Origin: Smittia aterrima
Taxonomy: Eukaryota; Arthropoda; Insecta; Diptera; Chironomidae
NCBI GenBank assembly: GCA_033063855.1
Contig: CP093829.1
Coordinates: forward strand, 16,213,537 to 16,277,536
Length of the DNA stretch: 64,000 bases
Direction of reading: 5' to 3'
Shown: in pieces, positions 28,789 through 37,195 of the stretch
Layout of the letters: each line of letters begins with the position of its first letter
Numbering within the stretch: the first letter of the stretch is position 1
The notes under the pieces: generated by a model
Told to the model about the DNA's origin: nothing
Seen by the model: the letters and a program-made list of their open reading frames with translations, nothing else
The model's database searches: none
Translations under genes and position numbers: made by a program

Positions 28789-29568
28789 TTAGTTTTGGTT
28801 AGCGAGTTGTTGTTCGTAGTAGTAACGGTAAGGATCTGAAGCGGTTTGAGCTGCAGCCTTCTTCATCAAGTAAGCGTTACGTCTGTTGTGATCGTTTCCA
28901 GCATGAACTTGGAAGCTGGTTTCTTCATGATGATCGCTTGAGAAGATTTTCTTGAGTGCGATGATGCCAGCGATGGTGAGAGCAACTTTACTGATGACCA
29001 AAGCTTTACCAGCAATAAAAGCCAAAGCCTTCAATCCCAATGGACCAGCGATTCCCATTGCAGTGAGCATGGCAGCGATAACATAACGATATTGCTTCTT
29101 TCCTTTGCCGCGAGCTTCTGACAAGTCAACTTTAACGGTGTGAGTTTTCAAGAACTTCTCAACATTTTGAACCAAAGCTCTATCGATATCACTAAATCCA
29201 CTTAGTGCACGAGCATCGGCAAGGATTGGAGTATCATCAGCGATCGAGTTTTCTGATTTGACTAAAGTGATTCCGTCAACGAGGGAGATTGATTCCTGAG
29301 TGAAAAGATTTTGAAATGATAAGAAAACTTTGAAATTCTCTAAATTTCTTACTTGATCGACAGCTCTTGCGATGGCAGTCAAAGCTTTTCCCTTCAAACA
29401 TCCACCGAAATCATCAATTTCTTGACAATCATCGTAAACCTTTTGCAGCACATTGAATTCCTTTTGCATCTGATCGACATCGCTCGACTTCTTTGCTACG
29501 GAAGCTCCGAGAACGGCTCCAACAATTGTGATCAAGACTACGAGTTCAACGGCTAACTTCGAAAACAT
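28789..29568 (-). CDS. Osiris family protein (DUF1676), 2 exons
   Basis: Coding exons are 29353-29568 and 28789-29295, joined across a 57-bp intron (29296-29352, GTAAGA..CTCAG, phase 0), giving 240 residues. Osiris proteins are insect-specific secretory or endomembrane proteins linked to cuticle and tracheal patterning. The sequence shows an N-terminal signal peptide (MFSKLAVELVVLITIVGAVLGA), the paired-cysteine motif C-x8-C (CQEIDDFGGC), a charged middle, and the long hydrophobic segment typical of the family (from about LGLKALAFIAGKAL to IALKKIF). A tyrosine-rich C-terminus (RYYYEQQLANQ) follows. Most Osiris genes lie in a cluster; here only one is visible, so it may be a dispersed member. 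The specific Osi number cannot be assigned. The intron has no in-frame stop and is a multiple of three, so an unspliced transcript would still be translatable. Confidence 0.88.
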   Translation of the reverse strand: MFSKLAVELVVLITIVGAVLGASVAKKSSDVDQMQKEFNVLQKVYDDCQEIDDFGGCLKGKALTAIARAVDQVRNLENFKVFLSFQNLFTQESISLVDGITLVKSENSIADDTPILADARALSGFSDIDRALVQNVEKFLKTHTVKVDLSEARGKGKKQYRYVIAAMLTAMGIAGPLGLKALAFIAGKALVISKVALTIAGIIALKKIFSSDHHEETSFQVHAGNDHNRRNAYLMKKAAAQTASDPYRYYYEQQLANQN

Positions 29569-29690
29569 CTTTGGTGATTTGCTGCGCTTGGGCTTTTCGA
29601 GTAATCCACAAGAAATTATTCACTAAATAACTAAACTTTGTTAGTTGATATGGCTATTGCTAGAAGTGCACTCTACAATAATGGAATGAG

Positions 29691-29727
29691 AACTGATAAT
29701 TTTTATTAATCACCGTTGCCTTTTAAA
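29691..29727 (-). promoter_or_regulatory. Candidate TATA plus initiator of the Osiris gene
   Basis: On the minus strand, TTTAAAAG (29727-29720) is followed by TCAGTT (29696-29691), a match to the arthropod initiator TCAGTY. The T of the TATA-like box is 33 bp upstream of the initiator A (29694), which is the expected spacing. Transcription from there would give a 5' leader of about 126 nt before the ATG at 29568. TATA/initiator promoters suit the sharply timed expression known for Osiris genes. Confidence 0.5.
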
Positions 29728-30764
29728 TGCATCTGAATGCTCTGCTTACTTCTCCCGCAAAGCTCTTTCTTTCGATTTCATATTTCTTCATGCTCATCAT
29801 TCATCAACGTTTCGTTTACTTAGAGTCGATGATGCATATTGGTATGCTTGCAATTTCACTTTGAAGGTTCTTTCGCGAGCGTGAAAATCATTCACGGAAA
29901 AATCTTTGCCGAGACGAGGAAATTTGGGCCGCGCTCTGAGAAAAAGTTCTAACACTTTCTCGTTGGTTGGTGTTCAGACGAAGAAACCGCAACGAATTAA
30001 TCGTCGATGAAGGAACAAGCTCAGTGCTGTGGAAAATTATTCAAAATTGTGCTACTACTGAATAAAAGTGAAAAATCGTTTAGAGAAAAAAATGTTGATC
30101 ATTTTCCGCTCGACTAAACGATAAAGGAAAATTCTTCGGTTTCCAATCATTTTCAAAGGCCTTCATGCATCAAAAGGTTTGATTAGGGTTTTTGGTTATC
30201 AGAAATTCTTAAAAGAAGAGAAAGTTTAGGGAGAAGCCAAAAGTTGTATTTCAAATAAATCCTCTGCTCGCTTGAAACTTTAAGATCTCCTGAAATTAAT
30301 TCAATGCTTTTTGATCATTTCAAGTCGTGTCGTCCCAAACGTAATTGATAAGCCCCTCGAGCCAATTAGAGCTTTAATTTTGAAACACTAATCTACAAAA
30401 TCTGCCTCTCTAACATGCGAATGATTTTCTGTATTCCGTGAATCTCTGATAATAATTATCATTACCCACCACCAACTCTGTAAAAGAAAACTTGCAGCAT
30501 TGAAACTACTGAACTGAATATTCCGTTGATTGCAGTTGGAAGATGAAAGCATTTCATTTTTCAGCCTACACGATATATTTAAGTTTTCACATCGAGTTAA
30601 GTTTAGTTTGTTTTAATGACAATTGAATGAATTTTAGCGAATACGATTTTTAAAGAAACGATAAGGATACGAAATAATAAAATCAAGTTGAGCATCCGTA
30701 AGAGGAGACACTCGAAAGTTTAAAAACAACTCAATTAAATATAATCGTCGCACTCGCTCAAATC
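29728..30764. other. Intergenic region between Osiris and BAP18 genes
   Basis: About 1 kb of AT-rich sequence upstream of the Osiris promoter and downstream of the BAP18 stop codon. I see no coding exon or RNA gene in it. It probably holds upstream control sequence of the Osiris gene and the BAP18 3' UTR. Confidence 0.5.
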
Positions 30765-31394
30765 TCAAGAAACCTCAGTTGTCGCATACTCGATCTTCAC
30801 ATCGTCGCCTTGGAATCCTTCAACATCCATCTCAATTTCTTCCTGTTGTGCATTGAGACGGTTCAATGTTATTTGCGATGTCGTTGGGTTTTGCACAACA
30901 AGTGTTTCTGGCAGTTGCTGTTCGATCTTGATCGATGATTGCGGTTGGAAAACGACTTGTTCCTGAATGACAACTTGATTACTTGATGGTTGTTGCTGAT
31001 GAATGATACCAGCCTTTTCAGTTTTCAATCCTGCTTGCTGATAAGACTTCGATTTGAGTGTTTGTCTTATCTGAGAAGTTTGTTTTGACTTAATATGAGA
31101 TGAAAGCTGATTAAGATCTTCATTGAACTTGGTCACTGAAGTTTTCAGCATGTCGACTTCTTCCTGGCTCCATTTACTATTGCTGAAGCGAATTATTAAC
31201 AAAGATAAGACAACAAAACAAAAAAATTAATGTTTCAAAATTTTTACCTTTCTTTATCGGTTTGAACTTGAAGAATTAGATCTCCCAGGGTGTTGAATGC
31301 TTTTCCGGCGGAGACAAAAATTTCGCTGACCTAAAATCATTAAAAATAATAAGCTGTAGCTATTGAAAAACATATTTCTTACTTTTACATTCAT
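30765..31394 (-). CDS. BAP18/BACC1 chromatin complex subunit, 3 exons
   Basis: Exons 31383-31394, 31248-31330 and 30765-31182 encode 170 residues; introns are 52 and 65 bp with GT..AG ends and matching phases. BAP18 (BPTF-associated chromatin complex component, human C17orf49) is a small SANT-domain subunit of the NURF and MLL1 chromatin complexes in the nucleus. The conserved N-terminal motif VSEIFVSAGKAFNTLGDLIL is split over exons 1 and 2, followed by a SANT domain (KWSQEEVDMLKTSVTKF..LNQLSSHIK..QIRQTLK, about residues 35-80). The rest is Gln-rich and probably disordered, ending in an acidic segment. The first coding exon holds only four codons (MNVK). An in-frame codon lies further upstream, but the short start matches the family better. 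The gene is head-to-head with NEDD8, with 258 bp between the start codons. Confidence 0.87.
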
Positions 31395-31652
31395 TTTCAA
31401 TTTTTTGTTTACAAAAATGTAGTTTCGACCCTTTTCTTTGAACTTCAAGCACACGCCACCAGATAGAGCTATTTAGCTTTCCAAAATACCCCATCTTGTG
31501 GCCACAGCTAGTAACAAAACTTGAGCTGATTTGAACCCTATTCGATTTGGAAAAGAGATTTTAATTGTTTCATCAACTCCCTGAAGCCGAAAACTTGTTT
31601 ATAAGATATTTAAACTTTAGTTTAACTAGGAAAGTCAAAGAAACTCGAAGAA
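31395..31652. promoter_or_regulatory. Shared upstream region of BAP18 and NEDD8
   Basis: 258 bp separate the divergent start codons of BAP18 (-) and NEDD8 (+), so the interval must hold both 5' leaders and both core promoters. I see no clear TATA box, as expected for housekeeping genes. The bidirectional promoter is inferred from geometry alone. Confidence 0.5.
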
Positions 31653-32031
31653 ATGTTGATTAAAGTGAAGGTTTGTAGAATTTCACTGAATATCGCAATT
31701 TTTTTCTAAATTGGGCTTTGTTTGTTTAAAGACACTGACTGGCAAAGAAATTGAGATTGACATCGAGCCGACTGATAAAGTTGATCGAATCAAGGAGCGT
31801 GTAGAAGAAAAGGAAGGAATCCCTCCCCAGCAGCAGCGTCTCATCTTTTCAGGAAAACAAATGTGAGTCAACACAAATTTTTCGATGACACAATATTTTT
31901 AGCATTAGAAGCATCCAGCTAACTTTTGTTTCCTTCACCTCTTCAGGAACGACGATAAAACAGCTCAAGACTACAAAGTTCAAGGCGGATCTGTTCTTCA
32001 TTTGGTTTTAGCTCTTCGTGGTGGATTCTAA
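31653..32031 (+). CDS. Nedd8: NEDD8 ubiquitin-like modifier, 3 exons
   Basis: Exons 31653-31670, 31732-31862 and 31947-32031 encode 77 residues; introns are 61 and 84 bp. NEDD8 is conjugated mainly to cullins and activates cullin-RING ubiquitin ligases. The protein is near-identical to animal NEDD8 along its whole length: it begins [20 protein letters not shown] and ends LVLALRGG. Ala72, which distinguishes NEDD8 from ubiquitin (Arg72) for E1 choice, is present. Only one residue (Phe) follows Gly76, so maturation must remove a one-residue tail. An AATAAA at 32049-32054 lies 18 bp past the stop. The gene is divergent from BAP18 and followed by MED11 on the same strand. Confidence 0.97.
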
Positions 32032-32281
32032 GAGTCAACTGAGAAGAGAATAAATTATTGATTTCTTACTTTTTCATTTCATCTGATTTAATAAAAACGT
32101 CTCAATGGAGTAAATAAAGAAACTAACTTTCATTTCTATTTAAGTTCATCCCAACCGTCAATAGGCTTTTCAAATTTTTGATCTTAGTTTTGAACTTGTC
32201 AACAAGGCAAACATCTTTTTCCACATAAATCAGTTTTCGAGATTTTTTCATTGAATCAGGTCTATCTTCACAACACAAAGA

Positions 32282-32726
32282 ATGGCAAATCCTTTGGAGA
32301 AAATTCAAGCACTCGATGCAATCGAAAAAGAAATTATTTTGTGTATACAAAGCGCTGGAAACGCGTTACAAGAGTTAAGTAAAGAAAAGCCGAGTCAGAA
32401 AAATGCAGAGGTAACTAATTACATTCTCGAATTCTTAATTAGTTATTTACTACAATCAATCTTATTTTTAGAATCACACGAGTCAGTTCCTGAAGTCTCT
32501 CAACAGTATCGAAAACAAGCTCTCCGACCAAATCAATTACTTAATTCAAGTGTCGACAGTCTCAGCGCACGAAGGAAGTGGATATGGATCAGCAAAGGTT
32601 TTACAAATGGCTTGGCACCGAATGCATAACGTTCGACATCGTATTAAGGAATTAGAAGACGCTGGAGCAAAACATGCGAAGAAACAAAATCAAAGTGCTC
32701 CCCCTTCCAACAATTTGCCTCAATAA
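32282..32726 (+). CDS. MED11: Mediator complex subunit 11, 2 exons
   Basis: Exons 32282-32410 and 32472-32726 encode 127 residues, with a 61-bp phase-0 intron (GTAACT..TTTAG). MED11 is a head-module subunit of Mediator that pairs with MED22 and helps recruit TFIIH and RNA polymerase II. Family signatures are clear: IQALDAIEKEII and ALQELSKEKPS in the N-terminal helix, SQFLKSL and ENKLSDQINYLIQVST in the middle, then HEGSGYGSAK and MAWHR. The length fits animal MED11 (about 117 residues). It starts 250 bp after the NEDD8 stop and ends 54 bp before the stop codon of the convergent NUFIP1 gene. Confidence 0.95.
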
Positions 32727-32780
32727 TCTCAAAATATTTATGAAGAGAATACAAATTTTATTAACTGAGGTAAATTAAAA

Positions 32781-34043
32781 TTATTTTTGTTCTTTGTTTT
32801 CGCGACTGTCGCCTTGTTGACAGACATCAAAGAAATTGTTTTTCACGACGTAGTTCACACATTGAAGAAGAACATTGCGTTCGTGTCGAATATCGTGTTG
32901 AAGCAGTTTTTCGAGGAAGGGGTTCACTGAAGGTTTAAGCTTTCCGTAGTCGAGTGTAGTTCGTTTCGTCTTAATTTCATTGCGTTTTACACTTTCATGT
33001 TTTCGCTTTCGAGGAAATTTTTCAGTTGTCAGCGACGTTGTTGCTTCTGTTGGCAAATCGGTTTGATGGTCTATTGGAACTTCATCGGGAGCGTCTCCTT
33101 CGATGTCTTCAATTGGCTCTTTCTCAATAGAATCTTCTGGTTCAAGATCCTTGACAGATTGCTCAGCTGGTTTCAATTTCACTTCTGTCACTTGGGGTTG
33201 CGATATTTCTTCTTCTGTGTACTCAGAATCTGAGCCGTACATTCCTAGTATCGACAGCGCTGCTTTTTCCTTCACAATCGTCTCAACGTTGTGATACTCT
33301 TTCATTTGAGAAGTTCCTTTAAATCTTGGTGTTGTTTTCATTTCATCATCAGACGATTCATCGTCAATTGGGATCTTTGGAGCTTTGAAAGCTCTTAAAG
33401 ATTTAGGTTTTTCAGCAATGATTTTACCTTTATCTCCGATCGATGGTTCGAGTTTCTGGGTTTGATCATCCAGCTCATTCACTTTCTTTTGCTGAGTTCG
33501 ATGATCCTTCTTGTTGTTACGTTTTGGCTGAGAGTTTTGATTTCGTTTATCATCGCGAACAAGTTGATTTCTTTGACGATTGTCAAAGTTTCTGACGTGA
33601 TTTCTTTGTTTAAAGTCTCCGAATCTCTCATTTCTATCCTGAAGCTTCTCACCTCGTTGAAATCGAACTTCTTGAGCTTGTTGACGAAGTGCAACATTCG
33701 ATGACGTAGGATATCTTTTACGACGTTCCTCACGCCACTTTTCAATTTGCTCTGGTGTTGTCAGATCCTGGATCTTTGTTAAAGAGTTGCTTTTTAGGTG
33801 AACCCGAGTGATATGTTCAGCAACAACTTTTCCTGAAGCGTTAAACTTACAATCATCGTATGGACATTTCTCATGAGCTTTGCGATGTTGAAACAGCTCA
33901 TTATCATTTGGAAACCCTTCTCGACAAAACTTGCAATAAGCTACAAAACGAAGCTTTTGCTCGATTTTATTGTTTGAATGCACGGCAACGTGTAGTTGAG
34001 CTGGAACTTGAGCAGCAACGAAATGCGGACTTGGCAATGTCAT
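32781..34043 (-). CDS. Nufip: NUFIP1-like snoRNP assembly factor
   Basis: A single-exon gene of 420 residues. NUFIP1 is a nuclear RNA-binding scaffold that, with ZNHIT3 and the R2TP machinery, assembles box C/D snoRNPs. A C2H2 finger is visible (Cys37, Cys40, His53, His57), followed by a second, non-classical Cys/His group (Cys60, Cys65, His77, His82). The NUFIP family core follows at about 96-112 (PEQIEKWREERRKRYPT). The middle is basic, then acidic and disordered; the conserved C-terminal helix (IRHERNVLLQCVNYVVKNNFF) lies near 390-410. The ATG at 34043 is 202 bp from the TANGO6 ATG on the other strand, so they probably share a promoter region. Its 3' end abuts MED11. Confidence 0.9.
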   Translation of the reverse strand: MTLPSPHFVAAQVPAQLHVAVHSNNKIEQKLRFVAYCKFCREGFPNDNELFQHRKAHEKCPYDDCKFNASGKVVAEHITRVHLKSNSLTKIQDLTTPEQIEKWREERRKRYPTSSNVALRQQAQEVRFQRGEKLQDRNERFGDFKQRNHVRNFDNRQRNQLVRDDKRNQNSQPKRNNKKDHRTQQKKVNELDDQTQKLEPSIGDKGKIIAEKPKSLRAFKAPKIPIDDESSDDEMKTTPRFKGTSQMKEYHNVETIVKEKAALSILGMYGSDSEYTEEEISQPQVTEVKLKPAEQSVKDLEPEDSIEKEPIEDIEGDAPDEVPIDHQTDLPTEATTSLTTEKFPRKRKHESVKRNEIKTKRTTLDYGKLKPSVNPFLEKLLQHDIRHERNVLLQCVNYVVKNNFFDVCQQGDSRENKEQK

Positions 34044-34245
34044 TTTAAACCTTATTTATCCAAATAATGCAAATAATTATTCACTCGTTGATTTAGCCAG
34101 GAAATAAGATTTAATTTACTTTATTTTGATTTCAAAACAAATTGGGCGCTAATCTTCAACTACCCTTTGACGAATACGAACACTATTTGTGATCACGAAT
34201 AAGAAAAGACCGCTCAAATAGATATTTTAACAAAAACCAGATAAA

Positions 34246-36941
34246 ATGGAATGTATTAGCCTTGGAAATTCGCTGAAGTTACTCAAGGACATCCTCAGAT
34301 TAGGTAAGCATTGAAGAATTTTCCATTTTCGAAGTATGTTTCATGAAATGTGCAATTTCTAGAATCAGACCGAATTTTTGATAAACAATTGGAGGAAGCA
34401 CTAGACAATGGAAATGTGACAAAATACTTGTTGCGTTACAATATTCATTACGACAATCTACCTGATACTTGGTGCTACGCATGCAATTTGTTCTATTTGA
34501 TTTCCAATGTTATGGATCAAGTCGACATCAACTTGCCGGAAAACGGACTCACTGTCGACCAGAAGAATTCGGTGACACAGGCAATGGAAAATTGCTACAG
34601 AAACTCTCTTGAGATTTCTGTAAACAAGCATACTCAGGTCTTCTACTCAACGACTCACCAGAGTCCGGAAGGATATAAAAAATTAATCAACAGTCTTCGA
34701 ATGTTCAACAGACTTTTCTCAATAATTCCGGGAAATACGACTTGGCTTGATGACGCAAAGCTCGATTTCGTCATCGGGCTCTTGGCAGTGATTACATTGA
34801 AAGAAAACCAGGATGACGTATACGAGTTCAGTGAAATCTTCGCTCAACTTACCACGAAATTTACAGGCGATCTCGTCTTCAAGTTTCTAATAATGATAAA
34901 AGGATTTGCTGGATTTACGAAGGTATTACAAATTCGAGTTCATCATGAGCTAATGAAAGTTATTCGAGCACCAAACGGCTTTTACACATTATGCAAAAAT
35001 CTCCTCGTTAGACAAACCGCTGAAATTGCAACTTGGAAGAGATACGGAATGATTTCGAAGATAATTGAAGGCCTCGCCTGCGATAAGAACTATCGAGACG
35101 CCACAGTCGAAGATATTTTTCAAACACTCGATAAATGCATAAAGAATGATGAACGCGATATCTTGGGAGCTTGCGTTTACGTTATTCACGCTTTTACGAC
35201 GAAGATGAATAACGAGGATCTCAACGATTATATGAAAAAGAAGATTGTAAATGACTTGACAGAAATTATTCAGCCAGAGAATCAAGTGCTCGGATCAGTT
35301 GTCATGGAACGACAAAGAATCATTGATATCATTAACAGGTATCATGTTCTTTTCTCACCAACTTCGATTAAAAGCATTCCGACCTCTGTCCTGTCCAATC
35401 ATATTGCTGTGCTGTTTGATCTTTACGTTATCCTTCCGGAATCCGATGAACGAAATAAGCTCGCCAATGTCATCACCATCTACTTAAACAATCGTGATAT
35501 AATGCAGCTTCGTAATGTCATTCAGTGTCTTCGACTAAAAGAAGGCGACACGACTCTTCGAGCTCATCTAAGATTGACTTATTTTAACGAAGCACTTGTG
35601 ATAAATGAACAAACGACTGAAGATGATTGTGTCGCTTTCTTGCATCTTTTAAAGAACTGCAATATCAACTTACTGATCTATCAAGTTTTCATTAGTCTTC
35701 TCAACATTTTGAGTGACGTCCAAACCTCAGGCGATAATTTCTTAGAGTACGACGTCGATGAAGCGAATTTGCCGATCGTCCTCCACAGAAAGTTTTTCAA
35801 GAAGCTTGCGATCCTCGAGCCACTGCAAGAAATGGTTCAATGGCCATCACTGCACACACAATTAAACGAGAAACCACAAGAAGTTTTAGACGTCGTTAAA
35901 GCAGTTTTGATTAAAAACGTTGAAAAAAACAGCGCAGATGAACAATTGATGGTGATTTTCTTCTCAATATTCAAAGAACTCGTCGGAAAGTTGAAAGATA
36001 AGCATCAGAGGAAGAAAATGGAAGAGGAAATTCTTCTAATCAAGGACAAGTGTCAAAGTCAAGACCTTCGGGAACAAATCGACGAAATATTCAGTGTGCG
36101 GGCAGAAGTTCCGCCAGACAATTCAAACTCCTTGGCTTATGATGAGGCGATGAAGAATGTTCAGTCAAGTGAAACTTATTGCAAAGTCTACGGAGCTGAC
36201 ACTTTGATTAAATTGCTTAAAAAGGAAGATCCACAGACGATGGCAAATAGACATACGATCTTAGCTTTAGCACTCCAAAATTTGAAAGAAACTGAAAGTT
36301 ACGCTTATCTCAACATCATCAGATTGCTTGTCGCTCTCACTCACATCATGAACTCTGAAGTGATCGATGCGCTTGTCGTTGAATATCAAAACTACGATTC
36401 TCCAATTGATGAACGGCTTAAAGTCGGAGAAGTTATCATCAAAGTCACAGGAGAACTCGGACAAAAGTCAAGAAGCTTCAAAGATTCACTTTTAAATTGT
36501 TTCCTACGTGGAAGCAGGGACAGCAACAATGAGTTCCGTACATCAAGTCTCGCCAATCTTGGAACGATTACTCAAATTCTCAGTTACCAGATCTTTAATT
36601 TCTTCAACGAATTGATGCAGCAACTGGAAATAATTTTAAGAAGTGACGAATATTTGCCAGCAAAGCGAGCAGCCGCTATGGTACTCTCTCAAGTTCTCGC
36701 TGGCATTCCCAGTCTTTTAGACTTCCAAGAAGTTCTCCTTCCCATCTATCGCTTGCTAAAGGAAATCGTTGTAAACGAAATTGATCAACAGACGAGAACT
36801 CATGCTGGAATAGGCCTCGATCATCTCAACATAAAAACAAAAGATTTTCTTAATCCAGAATTGAAGATGTCGAAGGAAATCAAAATCCAACTGGATGAAG
36901 ATGAGAATCCTAACAAGCTTCCAAACATTTATTATAAGTAA
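34246..36941 (+). CDS. Tango6: TANGO6/TMCO7-like protein (RTP1 domains), 2 exons
   Basis: Exon 1 (34246-34303) and exon 2 (34363-36941) are joined across a 59-bp intron (GTAAGC..TTCTAG) and encode 878 residues. TANGO6 was named from a fly secretion screen; its yeast relative Rtp1 helps import and assemble RNA polymerase II. The N-terminus carries the conserved RIFDKQLEEAL..YLLRYN..WCYACN motif. The C-terminal RTP1-type helical repeats are clear, with FRTSSLANLGTITQIL near 740 and AAAMVLSQVLAGI followed by THAGIGLDHL near the end. Most of the protein looks like an alpha-helical (HEAT/ARM-like) solenoid; I see no convincing membrane segment. It diverges from NUFIP1 and converges on the FN3/ZP-N gene. 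A possible alternative last exon at 37041-37122 is listed as a finding. Confidence 0.85.
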
Positions 36942-37195
36942 ATTTTACGAAGACTTTTTTATTAAAGCTCTAAAAGTTCTTAATCTATTCAAATTTATAA
37001 TTGTTAATTCAATTAGTTAGTCTTAATTCGTTTAATTCAGGAAGATGCAGAAGACAAAGGCAAAGTCGAGGAAAGCTCCAACATCGTTCAACTCAATCTT
37101 AGAGCGTCCTCGAACCTTTTAAAATGAAAATGTTAAAGAATTCAGCAACTTCCAGATGTGTCAGTTCTCTGTTGAGCAAGGAAAAATAAATTTAA

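Noticed and set aside
31395..31454. Twenty extra in-frame residues upstream of the chosen BAP18 start.
   Set aside because: The extension starts at a non-ATG codon, and the family motif begins within a few residues of the MNVK start. The upstream part reads like 5' UTR.
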